Below, piece after piece: positions 11,125 through 23,189 of a stretch of DNA of 64,000 nt. A model generated the notes under the pieces. That model was not told where the DNA came from and did no database searches. It worked only from the letters and a program-made list of their open reading frames with translations. Within the stretch, counting starts at the first letter, position 1. Each line of letters opens with the position of its first letter. The stretch is from Omphiscola glabra (lineage: Eukaryota > Mollusca > Gastropoda > Lymnaeidae): positions 35,383,182 to 35,447,181 of the forward strand of contig OZ024794.1 in assembly GCA_964017045.1 (NCBI GenBank). The letters are read 5' to 3'. Both the position numbers and the translations under genes were made by a program.

Positions 11125-12255
11125 GGGTCGCCAGATGCTTATGATATCATCTGACTAAAGTCTACGCCTGCCTTGTTTATGATATCATCTGACTAAAGTC
11201 TAAGCCTGCCTTGTTTATGATATCATCTGACTAGAGTCTACGCCTGCCATGTTTATGATAGCATCTGACTAAAGTCTACGCCTGCCATGTTTATGATAGC
11301 ATCAGACTTAAGTCTACGCCTGTCTTTTTTTTGATATCATCTGACTAGAGTCTACGCCTGCCATGTTTATGATATCATCTGACTAGAGTCTACGCCTGCC
11401 TTGTTTATGATATCATCTGACTAGAGTCTACGCCTGCCTTGTTTATGATATCATCTGACTAAAGTCTACGCCTGCCTTGTTTATGATATCATCTGACTAG
11501 AGTCTACGCCTGCCATGTTTATGATATCATCTGACTAAAGTCTACGCCTGCCTTGTTTATGATATCATCTGACTAAAATCTACGCCTGCCTTGTTTATGA
11601 TATCATCTGACTAGAGTCTACGCCTGCCATGTTTATGATAGCATCTGACTAAAGTCTACGCCTGCCATGTTTATGATAACATTTGACTAGAGTCTACGCC
11701 TGCCATGTTTATGATAGTATCTGACTAAAGTCTACGCCTTCCATGTTTATGATATCATCTGACTAAAGTCTACGCCTGCCTCTTTCATGATATCATTTGA
11801 CTAAAGTCTACGCCTGTCATGTTTATTACAGCATCTGACTAAAGTCTACGCCTGCCATGTTTATGATAGCATCTGACTAAAGTCTACGCCTGCCTCGTTT
11901 ATGATATCATTTGACTAAAGTCTACGCCTGCCATGTTTATGACAGCATCTGGCTAAAGTCTACGCCTGCCTCGTTTATTATAGCATCTTACTAGAGTCTA
12001 CGCCTACCATGTTTATGATATCATCTGACTAAAGTCTACGCCTGCCTCGTTTATGATAACATCTGACTTAAGTCTACGCCTGCCATGTTTATGATAACAT
12101 CTGACTTAGAGTCTACGCCTGCCTTGTTTATGATATCATCTGACTAGAGTCTACGCCTGCCATGTTTATGATAACATCTGACTTAAGTCTACGCCTGCCT
12201 TGTTTATGATAGCATCTGACTAAAGTCTACGCCTGCCATACTTATGATATCATCT
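11125..12255. repeat. Minisatellite, 38-bp unit
   Basis: About 29 copies with tttatgatatcatctgacta and agtctacgcctgcc. It fills most of the intron between the two Ig2 exons. Confidence 0.95.
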
Positions 12256-12659
12256 GAGTTGAAATCCTTATTTTTAAAAAAATATTCAATGCAACAAAAT
12301 AGTATAGACTATTTTAATCGTTTGAATGTCTCAGAAATCTCATGTTACAAGTTACGATTCGTTGCTCCCAAAGGAACGATATTTAAAAAAAAACAAACAA
12401 ACTTTGCTCGTTAAAACAAAGAAGAAAAAAAACAAATAAATGTAAAATGTAATTTGTGTTTTATGGTAAAATTATTCGGGCTATATACATTGCGGGTTTG
12501 TCAGTTCAAAACCTTTGGACCTTCCCCCCCCCCCCTTCCATCATACGCGTGTCCATCAAACCCAACACGTTTCTTTCTCTCTCTCCCTATCTCTCTCCCC
12601 CTCTCTCTCCCTCTCTCTGTACTTGTGTGGTGTTGACCAGTCACCATGGCGTCACCTAC
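12256..12659. other. Unique intron sequence
   Basis: AT-rich with a C run (12524-12535) and a pyrimidine tract (12570-12620). In transcript sense this follows the donor of the first Ig2 exon. Confidence 0.5.
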
Positions 12660-12798
12660 CCGTACTTGACTGAATCTATCTTATCACCTCCCTTGAACCA
12701 GTCAATCTCCTCGGGAACTCTGGGCCCGCCGGAAGCGTTGCACACCAAATGGATCCTCTCCCCTTGGTCCACGTATCTCTTACCCGTTATCGATATCG
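12660..12798 (-). CDS. Dpr/zig-8-like gene, internal exon: first half of Ig2
   Basis: This exon encodes the first strands of Ig2: ISITGKRYVDQGERIHLVCN, then a short loop, then EEIDWFKGGDKIDS. It supplies the B-strand Cys (HLVC) and the C-strand Trp (DWFK). The Asn in CNAS is a probable glycosylation site. The acceptor follows a good pyrimidine tract (ccttgttgtctccccacag) and the donor is gtaggt. It is 139 nt long, enters after one base from Ig1 (making Ala) and leaves two bases (GG) that the next exon completes as Gly. The plus-strand frames over this interval are antisense shadows. Confidence 0.88.
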
Positions 12799-13087
12799 CT
12801 GTGGGGAGACAACAAGGAAATGATCATGAATGAACACAAAGACTAGATAGAATATTCCTCTTGTGCGTTTTCAACAACATAATAAACATATTCCAATAAA
12901 TTAAGCATGTCCTTAATCGCAACCCATAGTGTAAGGTTAGTTAAAATACAATGGTTTGTAACATGGTTTAGAGAGTAAATGAATGATGCAGTATAAATCA
13001 AAGAAGAATAAATAAAAAATGGATTATGTGAGGGAAACAAATCGTGTTATTAAACAAAATGAAATAAAACAGGCAAAAAAAACCAGA

Positions 13088-13345
13088 TAGAAAGAGAGAC
13101 AGTGAGAGAGACACACAGAGAGAGAGAGAGAGAGAGAGAAAGAGACAGTGAGAGAGACACAGAGAGAGAGAGAGAGAGACTGTGAGAGAGAGACACAGGG
13201 AGAGAGACAGTGAGAGGGAGACACACAGTGAGAGAGAGACACAGAGAGAGAGACAGTGAGAGAGAGACACAGGGAGAGAGACAGTGAGAGGGAGACACAC
13301 AGTGAGAGAGAGACACAGAGAGAGAGAGGCAGAGGCAAAAGATAA
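13088..13345. repeat. GA-rich simple repeat
   Basis: Imperfect (ga)n with acac interruptions and a larger repeating pattern (agagagacagtgagag). Confidence 0.9.
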
Positions 13346-15325
13346 AAGAGAGATAGATAGTAAATGCCAAACCAAGCTTAGTGGAGTGGTTGCCAAGCAA
13401 ATACAACAAAATAAATCAATCAAAACGTTTTTCTTTATGTCTTTGGACAGTTTTGTACGTGACAGTTTTTGTATGTGACAATTTTTGTATTAGGCATATT
13501 TGTTCACATTAGAGTTTATGCAATATTAGGTGTATGCAATAATAATTTGTATATTGGAAGAGTTGTGTAACTTAAAAAAAACCCCAAAGAATTTGAGCAC
13601 TTAACATTTTTTTTACAGACAAAAAAGATGATGATTCCCTTTCATTTATTGTAACTAACACAATGAAATAAATAAATAAATGATTCAATAACACACGTGA
13701 TCAATCTTCCATAATCTGGAGAAGTTAGTTAATGAATTTTCATTCGTTAAAAAGCCCCGTTGATATTTTGTTCCAATCGATTTTTTTTTTCAAGACCAGA
13801 AACAAAAAGATTGACCAGACGACATTGCAGCTCTGTTACAAGATAATGACGTGTGAACACCATCACTGGTAAGATTAGTTGGGGGAAATAGTGACTCTAC
13901 GGATTATAATACGACACCTTGACTGACGCCGGTGTCATTTTGGTGTCACTGATTAGAAACGTTTTTACATTCTTTGGCATGACTTTTTAAAAAACCAGAT
14001 GATATATTTTCATGTCATGATTGAGACTGATCACCAGCGTGAAAATGAAATTTCTTATTTTTAAAAAAAAAATGATTAAAATATTCAGGAATAACTGCAT
14101 AAAAAATTGAATTTTCCGAAACAATTTTTTAAAGATTTTAAAGGCAATATCTTGACCTATATGTTGGACAGTCAGACAGACTTCCTATAAATTCATCGTA
14201 TATTAAAAAAAATATATACATAAATTAAAACAACAACAACAACAAACCGCCTGAATCAACTGAGATGACAACTGAGATGACAACTGAGATGACAACTGAG
14301 TTAACTGTAGATAACGACAATGACAATATTTTCTTGTAAAAATATCAAATGAAAATATCAAAAATATTCCCGACAGTTCAGAAGACAAACATATTTTCCC
14401 CATCAACTAGCGTTTATGGAATTCCCCTTGACACTAAAATTGAGCGACTCGGGGAGCGGGGGGGGGGGGGGGGAATCACTTTAAATTAAATCAGTTTTTT
14501 CTCCCTTTACAGATTATCCCCTGAGTTGTCTGTGTTTCCTATTCCAAGGGGCAAAAAAAAAAATGATATTCTCATTGGACAATTAAAGGTTTGCGTTAAC
14601 GCCGTGGCTTCTCCCGATTGGACAAAATTTAAAAAAAGAAAAAAAGAATAAGAATTATTATTAACCGGGCGGACGCAAAAGATGGAAAGATTATTGATAC
14701 ATCAATTTTCTGATTTGGAAGAATTGGTCTTCGTTACCAGAACATCTGGATTAATTCTGAGAAAATGATGAATTCTGACAGATGAAATTCTTTGACGTAT
14801 GATCAATTATGACAAATACACTAGCGATCAGGAGGAGGCTCTGAAGATATGTAGCCACAGCGCTATCTCGTAATCTGCATGTAGCCACAGAGCTATCTCG
14901 TAACCTGCATGTTGCCGTCACTGCGTTATTTAGCTTGACGTAATTGGTAAAGAAAAAAAACAGCTCGACATTAGAGACCTAGCATATTTCCTCCCTTCCA
15001 CTTCCTTTATAACTCAACTAGAAATATACAATGGGTTCGTGTAATAGAAAACTTAGAGGCCGATTCTTGGAGTAACGGACAAAAAAAGATTAGCTTCAGA
15101 ATCTTCAGCAAGTTTGAAGGAATTCCCCCCCCCCCCCCCACCAAGAAACCATCACTCCATTATGTGTGATCATCACCCCGTTATGTGTGATCATCTCCAC
15201 GTTATGTGTGGTCTTGTTTAATCAAAGCCCCCCCCCCCAGCCCCCCCCCCCCAGCCCCCACCCCTAAAAAGAAAATCTCCAACTTGAAGAAAACTGTCTT
15301 CTGAACTTTCGTCATCATTACATAC
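13346..15325. other. AT-rich intron sequence
   Basis: Inside the 24-kb intron. Apart from G/C runs (about 14457, 15125, 15228) and the 12-bp repeat at 14252, nothing is recognised. 14580-14690 (ttgcgttaacgccgtggc, cgattggacaa) is slightly GC-richer. Confidence 0.4.
14252..14302. repeat. 12-bp tandem repeat
   Basis: About four copies of gacaactgagat. Confidence 0.85.
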
Positions 15326-15424
15326 TACATCCGTCCGTGCCAGCCGTCCCGCACACGCTGACCGGGTGGTTGGGGATATTGGCGCCCTGGCCGTGACGTA
15401 GATGCCCGGACAGTTGACTGGAAT
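15326..15424 (-). CDS. Possible 99-nt cassette exon between Ig1 and Ig2
   Basis: A GC-rich island in the 24-kb intron has an acceptor (cttggattttcag) and a donor (gtatgt) exactly 99 nt apart. If it is spliced in, the frame stays open from the phase-1 end of Ig1 to the phase-1 start of Ig2 and adds 33 residues beginning DSSQLSGHLRHGQG. The exon is therefore symmetric and could be included or skipped without a frameshift. Against it, the peptide is not recognisably Ig, Dpr-type proteins usually have a short linker between the Ig domains, and the other frames are also fairly open. It may be an alternative exon, a conserved non-coding element or chance. Confidence 0.33.
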
Positions 15425-16282
15425 CTGAAAATCCAAGTGCACGAGGCGAGGCCTCCGTTACAGGTTGTACAGGGAAGAAAGAACGAAAAAAAAAATGTGA
15501 ACTGTGATAGTGGTGGTTTTCAGATCTTAGTGGTACATTTCGTGGAATAAATGCTTTTTTCTCTCTTTATTTCTCTCTTTATTTCATGTGGTATTTTCGT
15601 GGTTGGGGTAGGAAGCCAGGGTGGGAGGGTGTCGCTAGGTCAGTTCTGTTGTTGAAGTGATACAACTGAAGTGACGTGGTGTGACTTTTTAGTGATGTTT
15701 GAATCTGCATTTGATGTATGGAAGACTTATTATTTTTTTTTTTGCTGTGGTGATTCTTCTAGTGACTATATAAATGTGCTCATAACAAAATATTAAATAG
15801 GTTTCTATAGTGAATAGATATACTTCGTTTTTGGTGAGACAGTTCACTAGTTGCAACAGAATATGCAGATAGGGTAGGTTGTGAGGGAGATAATGCAGTT
15901 GCACCACTATGAATATGAAAGGTGGGATATGTGCCTAACCTTTTGACATAACATATTATAGCAAAATGGTGAAGAGAGATACGAGACGGGTGACTTTTAG
16001 TACAGGAAATGTGAGTCAAATTTAAAATATAAGAACACTTTAAAAAAAAAACCAAAACCAAAACAACAACATGAACACAGCCAAAATATACGTGCAGCTA
16101 GTGTTTGGGGGGGGGGGGGGGTAGGCATGCACAATTATAATAATATCAATAAAATAATTAATATCTTACCGTACTTTAAACTTATTATAAGCTTTCTTGG
16201 TCTATGACGCACCAAAAAACCAGCGAAGATGAACAACGACAACGATCTCATAAAACGATTGTCCAGCCGCTAATGACTTTAT
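15425..16282. other. Unique intron sequence
   Basis: No exon or repeat recognised other than homopolymer runs, including about 15 G near 16107. Confidence 0.5.
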
Positions 16283-17115
16283 TCAGTGGAGTAGTTAGAG
16301 AGTTTGTGACGCCCGGGGCGGTGCTTGACTTTGCCACCTTGCCGCCTATCATTTACGAACACCCCCCTCCCCCCAAATTGTAGACAGAATACAAATAAAC
16401 ATAAGTCTATTACCAATAAAGAATATGAAATGGGTCTGATTAAGCCACCCATTAACCCCCCACCCCTACCCCACTAACCCCCCACCCCAATAAACCCCCC
16501 ACACCACTAACCCCCTACCCCACTACCCCCCCTATCCACTAACCCCCACCCCCCTACCCCACTATCCCCACCCATACCCCACTAACCCCCCACCCCTACC
16601 CCACTAACCCCTACCCCACTAACCCCCCTACCCCACTAACCCCCCTACCCCACTACCCCCTACCCCACTACCCCCACACCCCTACCCCACTAACCCCCAC
16701 CCCACTACCCCCACACCCCTACCCCACTAACCCCCACCCCTACTCCACTAACCCCCCAGCCCACTAACCCCCCACACACCTACCCCACTAACCCCCACCC
16801 CACTAACCCCCTACCACACTACCCACCCACACCCCTACCCCACTAACCCCACTACCCCCTACCCAACTAACCCTCTACCCCACTACCCCCTACCCCACTA
16901 ACCCCCCTACCCCACTAACCCCCCTACCCCACTAACCCCCTACCCCACTAACCCCCCTACCCCACTACCCCCAAACCCTACCCCACTAACCCCCCTACCC
17001 CACTAACCCCCCTACCCCACTAACCCACCCCTACCCCCTAACCCCCCTACCCCAATAAACCCCCACCCCCCTACCCCCGCCAGTCGCTTCTTCCACCCGG
17101 GGCACGCTGAGGACA
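16283..17115. mobile_element. Possible element carrying the C-rich minisatellite
   Basis: The left flank starts cagtggagtagttagag and contains acgcccggggcggtgc; the right flank contains cttccacccggggcacgc. A related start, cagtggcgtagctagat, is at 49633. This suggests a transposable element whose centre is the C-rich array, but no full copy is available for comparison. Confidence 0.3.
16445..17075. repeat. C-rich minisatellite, ~16-bp unit
   Basis: Degenerate copies of taccccactaaccccc. Every unit carries two C runs of 4-6, so the minus strand is strongly G-quadruplex-prone. Confidence 0.9.
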
Positions 17116-17244
17116 TTTCAACCTACTCATCAAAGGTCATGACGTACAAAATGTGTATGTTGTAAATTAGATAACATATTTTACATACATTTATATCACT
17201 TATTTGTTCCTTAAAACGCAATGGGTGATTACCCCTCTCACCCA

Positions 17245-17770
17245 AGGATTAACTACCATGATTAGCTACCATGATTAACCACCATGATTAACCACCCTGA
17301 CTAACCACCATGACTAGCCATCATGACTAACCCCCCTGATTAACCACCTTGATTAACCACCCTGACTAACCACCTTGACTAACCACCATGACTAACCACC
17401 CTGACTAACCACCATGATTAACCACCTTGATTAACCACCCTGATTAACTCCCATGATAAACTCCCATGATTAAACACCATGATTAACTTCCATGATTAAC
17501 TCACATGATAAAGGCCCATGATTAAACAACATGACTAACCACTATAATTAATCATCACGATTAACCCCAATGATTAACACCAAGATTAACCACCAGGATT
17601 AATCACCATGATTTACCACCATGCCTAACCACGATGATTACCCCCATCACTAACTACCATGATTAAATAATTAATTAACTCTTATGACTAACCACCATGA
17701 CTAACCACCATGATTAACCACCATGATTATCCCCCATGATTAAGTCCCATGATTAACCACCACGATTTAT
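17245..17770. repeat. Degenerate 13-bp minisatellite
   Basis: About 40 diverged copies of caccatgattaac or caccctgactaac. Confidence 0.85.
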
Positions 17771-17942
17771 TCGAATTCCCCTTGGAACTTAAAACAAAAA
17801 AAAAATACAACCTACAGCCGATCGGTCATTAACCATTCTCAATAATAAATCAATGTCGGGCCAGAAAGCACATCTCTACCCCCTCCCCCTTTTTTTTCCT
17901 GGGGTGGGGGGGGGGGGAAGTCCAGTCAGGAAAGTGAACGAG

Positions 17943-18512
17943 CCAACTATTTTGGAGCCAACACTATTTTGGAGCCAACTATTTTGGAGCCAACACTATT
18001 TTGGAGCCAACTATTTTGGAGCCAACACTATTTTGGAGCCAACTATTTTGGAGCCAACACTATTTTGGAGCCAACTATTTTGGAGCCAACTATTTTGGAG
18101 CCAACTATTTTGGAGCCAACACTATTTTGGAGCCAACACTATTTTGGAGCCAACACTATTTTGGAGCCAACACTATTTTGGAGCCAACACTATTTTGGAG
18201 CCAACACTATTTTGGAGCCAACACTATTTTGGAGCCAACACTATTTTGGAGCCAACACTATTTTGGAGCCAACACTATTTTGGAGCCAACACTATTTTGG
18301 AGCCAACACTATTTTGGAGCCAACACTATTTTGGAGCCAACACTATTTTGGAGCCAACACTATTTTGGAGCCAACACTATTTTGGAGCCAACACTATTTT
18401 GGAGCCAACACTATTTTGGAGCCAACACTATTTTGGAGCCAACACTATTTTGGAGCCAACACTATTTTGGAGCCAACACTATTTTGGAGCCAACACTATT
18501 TTGGAGCCAACA
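17943..18512. repeat. Minisatellite, 18-bp unit with 16-bp variants
   Basis: Units ttttggagccaacactat (18) and ttttggagccaactat (16) alternate in the first ~170 bp. The rest is about 22 uniform 18-mers. Confidence 0.95.
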
Positions 18513-18724
18513 CTAATTCAAAGTCTTGCTTTCTCTATGATAATTCATTAATAACCAATCTCTGTTGTCTGTAATCTAGGGCCCTTACCTTTGTTTGTTG
18601 GCCGGTCCACAACAGTTTGTTTGACCGCTTATCAAGCCGTGCACATATCCAGCTCAACGTTGACGGGAAAGGACAAGGATGTTATAGCGGGGATTAAGAG
18701 CAAGACGGAGCCCTTTGCTGGCCT
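18513..18724. other. Unique intron island
   Basis: Balanced composition, with ccgcttatcaagccgtgc and gcggggattaagagcaag. Non-coding; possible regulatory element. Confidence 0.3.
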
Positions 18725-19010
18725 CACAATGGGGACCACTGCAGGCGTAATGAATTAAGGGGACCAATGCAGGCCTAATGAATTAATGGGACCAGTGCAG
18801 GTGTATTGAAGTGGACCACTGCTGGCTTTATAACGGGGACCACTGCAGGCCCAATTAGGAGACCACTGCAGTCCCAATGAGGGGACCACTGCAGGCCTAA
18901 TGAATGGGACCACTGCATGCATTATTTGGGAGGCAGTTGCTGGCCTCATAAAAGAGACCAATGCTGGTCAAATAAAGGAGACCACTGCTGGCCGTACAAA
19001 GGTGACGGTG
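18725..19010. repeat. Degenerate ~25-30-bp repeat
   Basis: About ten diverged copies with gggaccactgcaggcctaat. Confidence 0.8.
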
Positions 19011-19544
19011 ACTACGAGCCCAAAAGAATAGACTGTTACTGGACAAATAAAGAAGTCATCCCTTGCCTGATTACCATAAACGAGTGTAAAGCTATGCAGT
19101 CACGTGACCAGATACACCAATCCTGTACGAGCCATGGAAGTTACTAACAGAACTCTCGGCAGGTCCCTAAAAGATCATTTGCATGTTTTCCGGCCGATAG
19201 CAGTTTTGAGACTCACCCCCCCCCCCCGGGGAACGAGCACTCGGTACAGATATGCCAATTATTGTGTATCTACCGGAGTATCTTGACCAGTGCAAGACTG
19301 CGTCCATTTAATAACATTCACTGCCCTCCTTAACCCTGATATTTGAATGATGAATATTGTCAGAGCGCTGGGGTCAAGAGCTTAATGGATCGCCCAAGAG
19401 ATAATGGAGTGTCTTTCAATGCGCTTCAGTATATTCACTGGATAAAAAGTTGGCGACTATGGGCTGAATCCATTGAACACAATTTATTGAACATTTTTGC
19501 TATGGGCTGAACCCTTTGGATGAAATGCATTTAAAGTGCAATGG

Positions 19545-19805
19545 ATTGTCTCCATTGGATTAAACACAGCCAAGTGTTGTTCAAATGGGTTGTCTCCATT
19601 GGATTAAACACAGCCAAGTGTAGAGCAATGGGTTGTCTCCAGTGGATTAAACACAGCCAAGTGTTGTGCAATGGGTTGTCTCCAGTGGATTAAACACAGC
19701 CAAGTGTTGTGCAAAGGATTGTCTCCATTGGATTAAATTCAGTCAAGTGTTGTGCAAATGGGTTGTCTCCAGTGGATTAAACACAGCCAAGTCTTGTGCA
19801 ATGCG
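19545..19805. repeat. Minisatellite, ~43-bp unit
   Basis: About six copies with ggattaaacacagccaagtg and gggttgtctcc. Confidence 0.9.
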
Positions 19806-20176
19806 TTCACTGGTGGGAACTCTTCACTTCCCATAAGGAAGCTAAAATGCTTACAGAGATTAAATTTTAACTATTCAGATATTCAAGAACTTTCCCCAGG
19901 CTTTTAGTATTGTGTTGGACAAATCCCCAGACTTTATAAGCGGCTTACGATATTTTATTACACGAATACAAAATTGAAGCGAAGAGCTTTTGAATTCCGT
20001 TTTCTAAACATTTGGCTGAGAGAGTTCATGTTTTCTAGTATTTGCTGCCATTCCCCACCCCCCCCCCCCCAAAAGTAGCATCTTTAAAATAGTTTAGCCG
20101 TTTTTACATAAAAAAAACAACAGGTTTTAAAAATGTACTTCTACGTCTACTTCTTCCTGGCTAGATAATCACAGAC

Positions 20177-20355
20177 CAGCGGTTCTTAACCCGTGGGTCG
20201 CGACCCCCTTTCCCAGAGGTCGCCTAAGACCATCTGAAAACACGTATACTCCACAGTGACGAAGTAGAAATAAAAATAATTTTGTGGCTGGGGGTCACCA
20301 CAACATGAAGGACTGTACTAAAGGGTCGCGGCATTAGGAGGGTTGAGAACCACTG
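20177..20355 (-). mobile_element. SPIN-like hAT MITE, copy 2
   Basis: Same family as the copy at 1350 but inverted: it opens cagcggttcttaacccg with tgggtcgcgacc and closes ggttgagaaccactg. The flanking duplications tcacagac (20169-20176) and tcatagac (20356-20363) differ at one base. It is 179 bp long. Confidence 0.87.
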
Positions 20356-20469
20356 TCATAGACGAAATCCTCCGGATTTAGAGATGGATTGAACAGGTGA
20401 AAATCCGTATCATTTGTTAATGTTGGTAAAAACAAGAACAATTTGAACAAATATCTTAAAGAACTTATT

Positions 20470-20768
20470 TCCAAACCTATATCCTTAAAGAGGCTGCACT
20501 CTTCATCACAGTCCTTACTCAGAATCCACAGTGTGGATGGTCACAGAAAGAAGTCATGGAAATGCGCTATTTTGAAGCTATAGCGCCTAAAATATGGAAC
20601 AGTTTGCCTCGGTCTTTAGGGGGACTTCAAAAATGATTGAACATCATTTAAGAGACACTAAAAGACATTTTTCTTGAAATAGCTTTTTGTGATAGAGCGC
20701 TTTGATCATACAAGAATAGCATGGAGACAATCACTATAAAAGTAAGCAATCATCATCATCATCATCAA
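20470..20768 (+). mobile_element. LINE 3' end (reverse-transcriptase ORF C-terminus) with (TCA)n tail
   Basis: Across a frameshift the plus strand reads HRKKSWKCAI then FEAIAPKIWNSLPRSL, and after stops LKDIFLEIAF. This is the 'aPrlWNSLP...LK..lF..aF' signature that closes ORF2 of many CR1/Jockey-type LINEs. A short (tca)n microsatellite tail follows at about 20749. It is a dead 5'-truncated copy. Confidence 0.7.
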
Positions 20769-21225
20769 CCATCATAAAAAATGTTCGTACCGCCTTGTAG
20801 TCAGCCTTGAATGTGACACGAGCCATAGAAGGTATATTTTAGTTTCAAGGAGCAGAGAAACTTTATTCACTTTTCTATCTCTTATACACACGTTAGAAAC
20901 TCCTTGATAAATATATCCACCAAACATTCCACCTTAAAGGAAAAATCCACCTTCCACTCAAAACTCCGTCTCATAGCAAATATTCGATAATCTTTCCATT
21001 ATTCTTCCTTCCCTCATTCATCATACCTCACTTTAAACTTTCGTTTCTTTCTTACATCTTACATGTTACCTCAAAAAGATTGTACCATCAACCTTCTAGG
21101 GAACTCGCCAATTTTAAACCCCCCCCCCCCCCAAAAAAAAAAAAAAAAAAAAAAAAAAAATCGCATGTCAAGCCTAAAGAAAGAACAGGATTAAACGTAC
21201 TATTACATTTCCAAGTCTTTTTGTA

Positions 21226-21612
21226 CATGACACAGTTGTTGCTATGGCTCTACAATGGTCCAGTTATACTGAGACGAGGTTTGACATGACACAGCTGTTG
21301 CTATGGCTCTACAATGGTCCAGTTATACTGAGACGAGGTTTGACATGACACAGCTGTTGCTATGGCTCTACAATGGTCCAGTTATACTGAGACGAGGTTT
21401 GACATGACACAGCTGTTGCTATGGCTCTACAATGGTCCAGTTATACTGAGACGAGGTTTGACATGACACAGCTGTTGCTATGGCTCTACAATGTCCAGTT
21501 ATACTGAGACGAGGTTTGACATGACACAGCTGTTGCTATGGCTCTACAATGTCATGACACATCTGTTGCTATGGCTCTACAATGTCCAGTTATACTGAGA
21601 CGAGGTTTGACA
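21226..21612. repeat. Minisatellite, 59-bp unit
   Basis: About 6.5 copies with catgacacagctgttgctat and agttatactgagacgagg. Copies are nearly identical; a shortened copy near 21540 shows a recent internal deletion. Confidence 0.95.
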
Positions 21613-21699
21613 GGGCCGTGAGACGTGGAAAGTCTTTCTGTTTGCACCGGGTCACCAATCAAAATGAATGGACTAATATCAGGCCGAAGTTGCCAGTGA

Positions 21700-21858
21700 A
21701 TGTGTGCGTATGAGTGTGCATATGAGTGTGCGCATGAGTGTGCGTATGAGTGTGCTTATGAGTATTTGTACGAGTGTGCGAACGAGTGTGCGTACGAGTG
21801 ATCGTATGAGTGTGCGTACGAGTGTGCGTATGAGTGTGCGCATGAGTGTGTGTGATGC
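21700..21858. repeat. 12-bp repeat
   Basis: About 12 copies of gagtgtgcgtat with CpG/TpG-type variants. Confidence 0.85.
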
Positions 21859-22499
21859 AGTGAATGTAGAAAAATGTTAAATATATATTTTCAAAATATA
21901 GAGCTCTTCTTAGCTGAGGTTTTTAAAAGCTTTTTACTTGAATAAAAAAGTTTTATATTTTTGGGTTACATTTTGATCTAGATGCCAAGGGGTGACATCA
22001 TTTCTGCAGTTATTTATTATTTCTTACAACTAAAACGTTTAACATTATTGATCTTTATCTGTGTTCTGATTTCAAATGCAGTAATTGATCTCATTTGATG
22101 CTTACCAGGCCAGCTAACCGACAAAACGAGGTTCTTGGAAAAAAATACCCATATACTATGGCACTTAATATGTTTTTACTTGAGTTATGCTCCCGTTGCT
22201 CAGCTCCCCCTACACTCCCCTTACCCCCATCCCCTTACACCCCCCTTACCCCCATCCCCTTTGCCTCCTTTACCCCACCTAACCACATCCCCCCTCCCCC
22301 CGAACAGCTCTACCTCTGTACCCCATTCAGATTCCCCTCATTTCACTTCACATGCTCAAGGCCCAAGCCCCAAGCTTGCCTTAACCGCCTTCCAACAGCT
22401 CACACCCCCACCCCCACATCCTACATTTCTTACCTCCAATTCCAGTAATGAGCATCAACTCTTTATTTTCTCCGCAAACGTTTGCTTTATCATCAAGTT

Positions 22500-22720
22500 T
22501 CATCGCTGTGAAAACACCCTCTCCCGGGGGCGCTGTTCACATCAGTGGAGGGGCGTGGAGAGCATCAATTATGTATTAGACAAATGTGGTGCACGAGAGA
22601 AGCGCACGCCTCCAATTAGCCGGATGCGCCGCGGTAAACGTCACTGCAGCCTCCGGGGCGGGAGGGAGATAAGGACGGAGAGATAGCCGCGTCTATTGTG
22701 GCGGAGGAACGTGAGGAAAG
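22500..22720. other. GC-rich CpG-containing island, no gene recognised
   Basis: Contains ctcccgggggcgctg, cggatgcgccgcggtaaacg and ggcggaggaacg, clearly richer in G+C than its surroundings. No convincing exon is seen; it could be a regulatory element or an unrecognised exon. Confidence 0.35.
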
Positions 22721-22871
22721 ACTAAATACCCGGCAAAATTTAAAACTTCAGTGGTCATCAGTGTGAGCAACGGAAACTGCACGTGGTGTTCATTTGAGAT
22801 AAATACTTCGGTGCACAAGAACATGTTTTCCCCAAGTTTTTTAAATTTTATTATATCTCTTATTTATATAT

Positions 22872-23189
22872 GTGGTATATTTTTTTATATAACGCAACTG
22901 CGTTTGGCGAGTAATATTTTCTTTTTGGAAAATGAAATCGTCTCAATTTAAGTATGGTGTAAAAAATATTCGATTTAAAAGTGGTTGGGACATCAAAATA
23001 TTTAATACAGTTCATGGTCGTGAAATAAAAAGTGTGCAGTTAAGTATCATGGGGGAAGGGGTGTAGCAAAAATTGTGATTCTTAAATGTGCGTTACTTGA
23101 GTTCATGTTTTGTCAAGTAACTTTAGTAGATGGGAAATTCACGCAATGCTGCCGCCATAATGTTTGGCGGGCTGTATCTAGTATATATA
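22872..23189 (+). repeat. Dispersed ~330-bp repeat, copy A
   Basis: This interval reappears inverted at 56605-56935 and, more diverged, at 40482-40715. Shared words include cgcaactgcgtttgg, taatattttctt, gaaatcgtctca, gtgtgcagt, gtgtagcaaaaatt and gtagatgggaa. No coding potential or clear terminal repeats are seen; it is probably a non-autonomous transposable element. Confidence 0.7.

Noticed and set aside
12456..12833. Plus-strand 125-codon frame
   Set aside because: Antisense to the first Ig2 exon and composed of low-complexity pyrimidine sequence at its start.
13000..13423. Leu/Ser/Val-rich secreted-looking frames on the minus strand
   Set aside because: Readings of a GA-rich simple repeat in several frames.
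16445..17075. Interstitial telomere
   Set aside because: The unit (taccccactaaccccc) is not (CCCTAA)n and is too variable in length.
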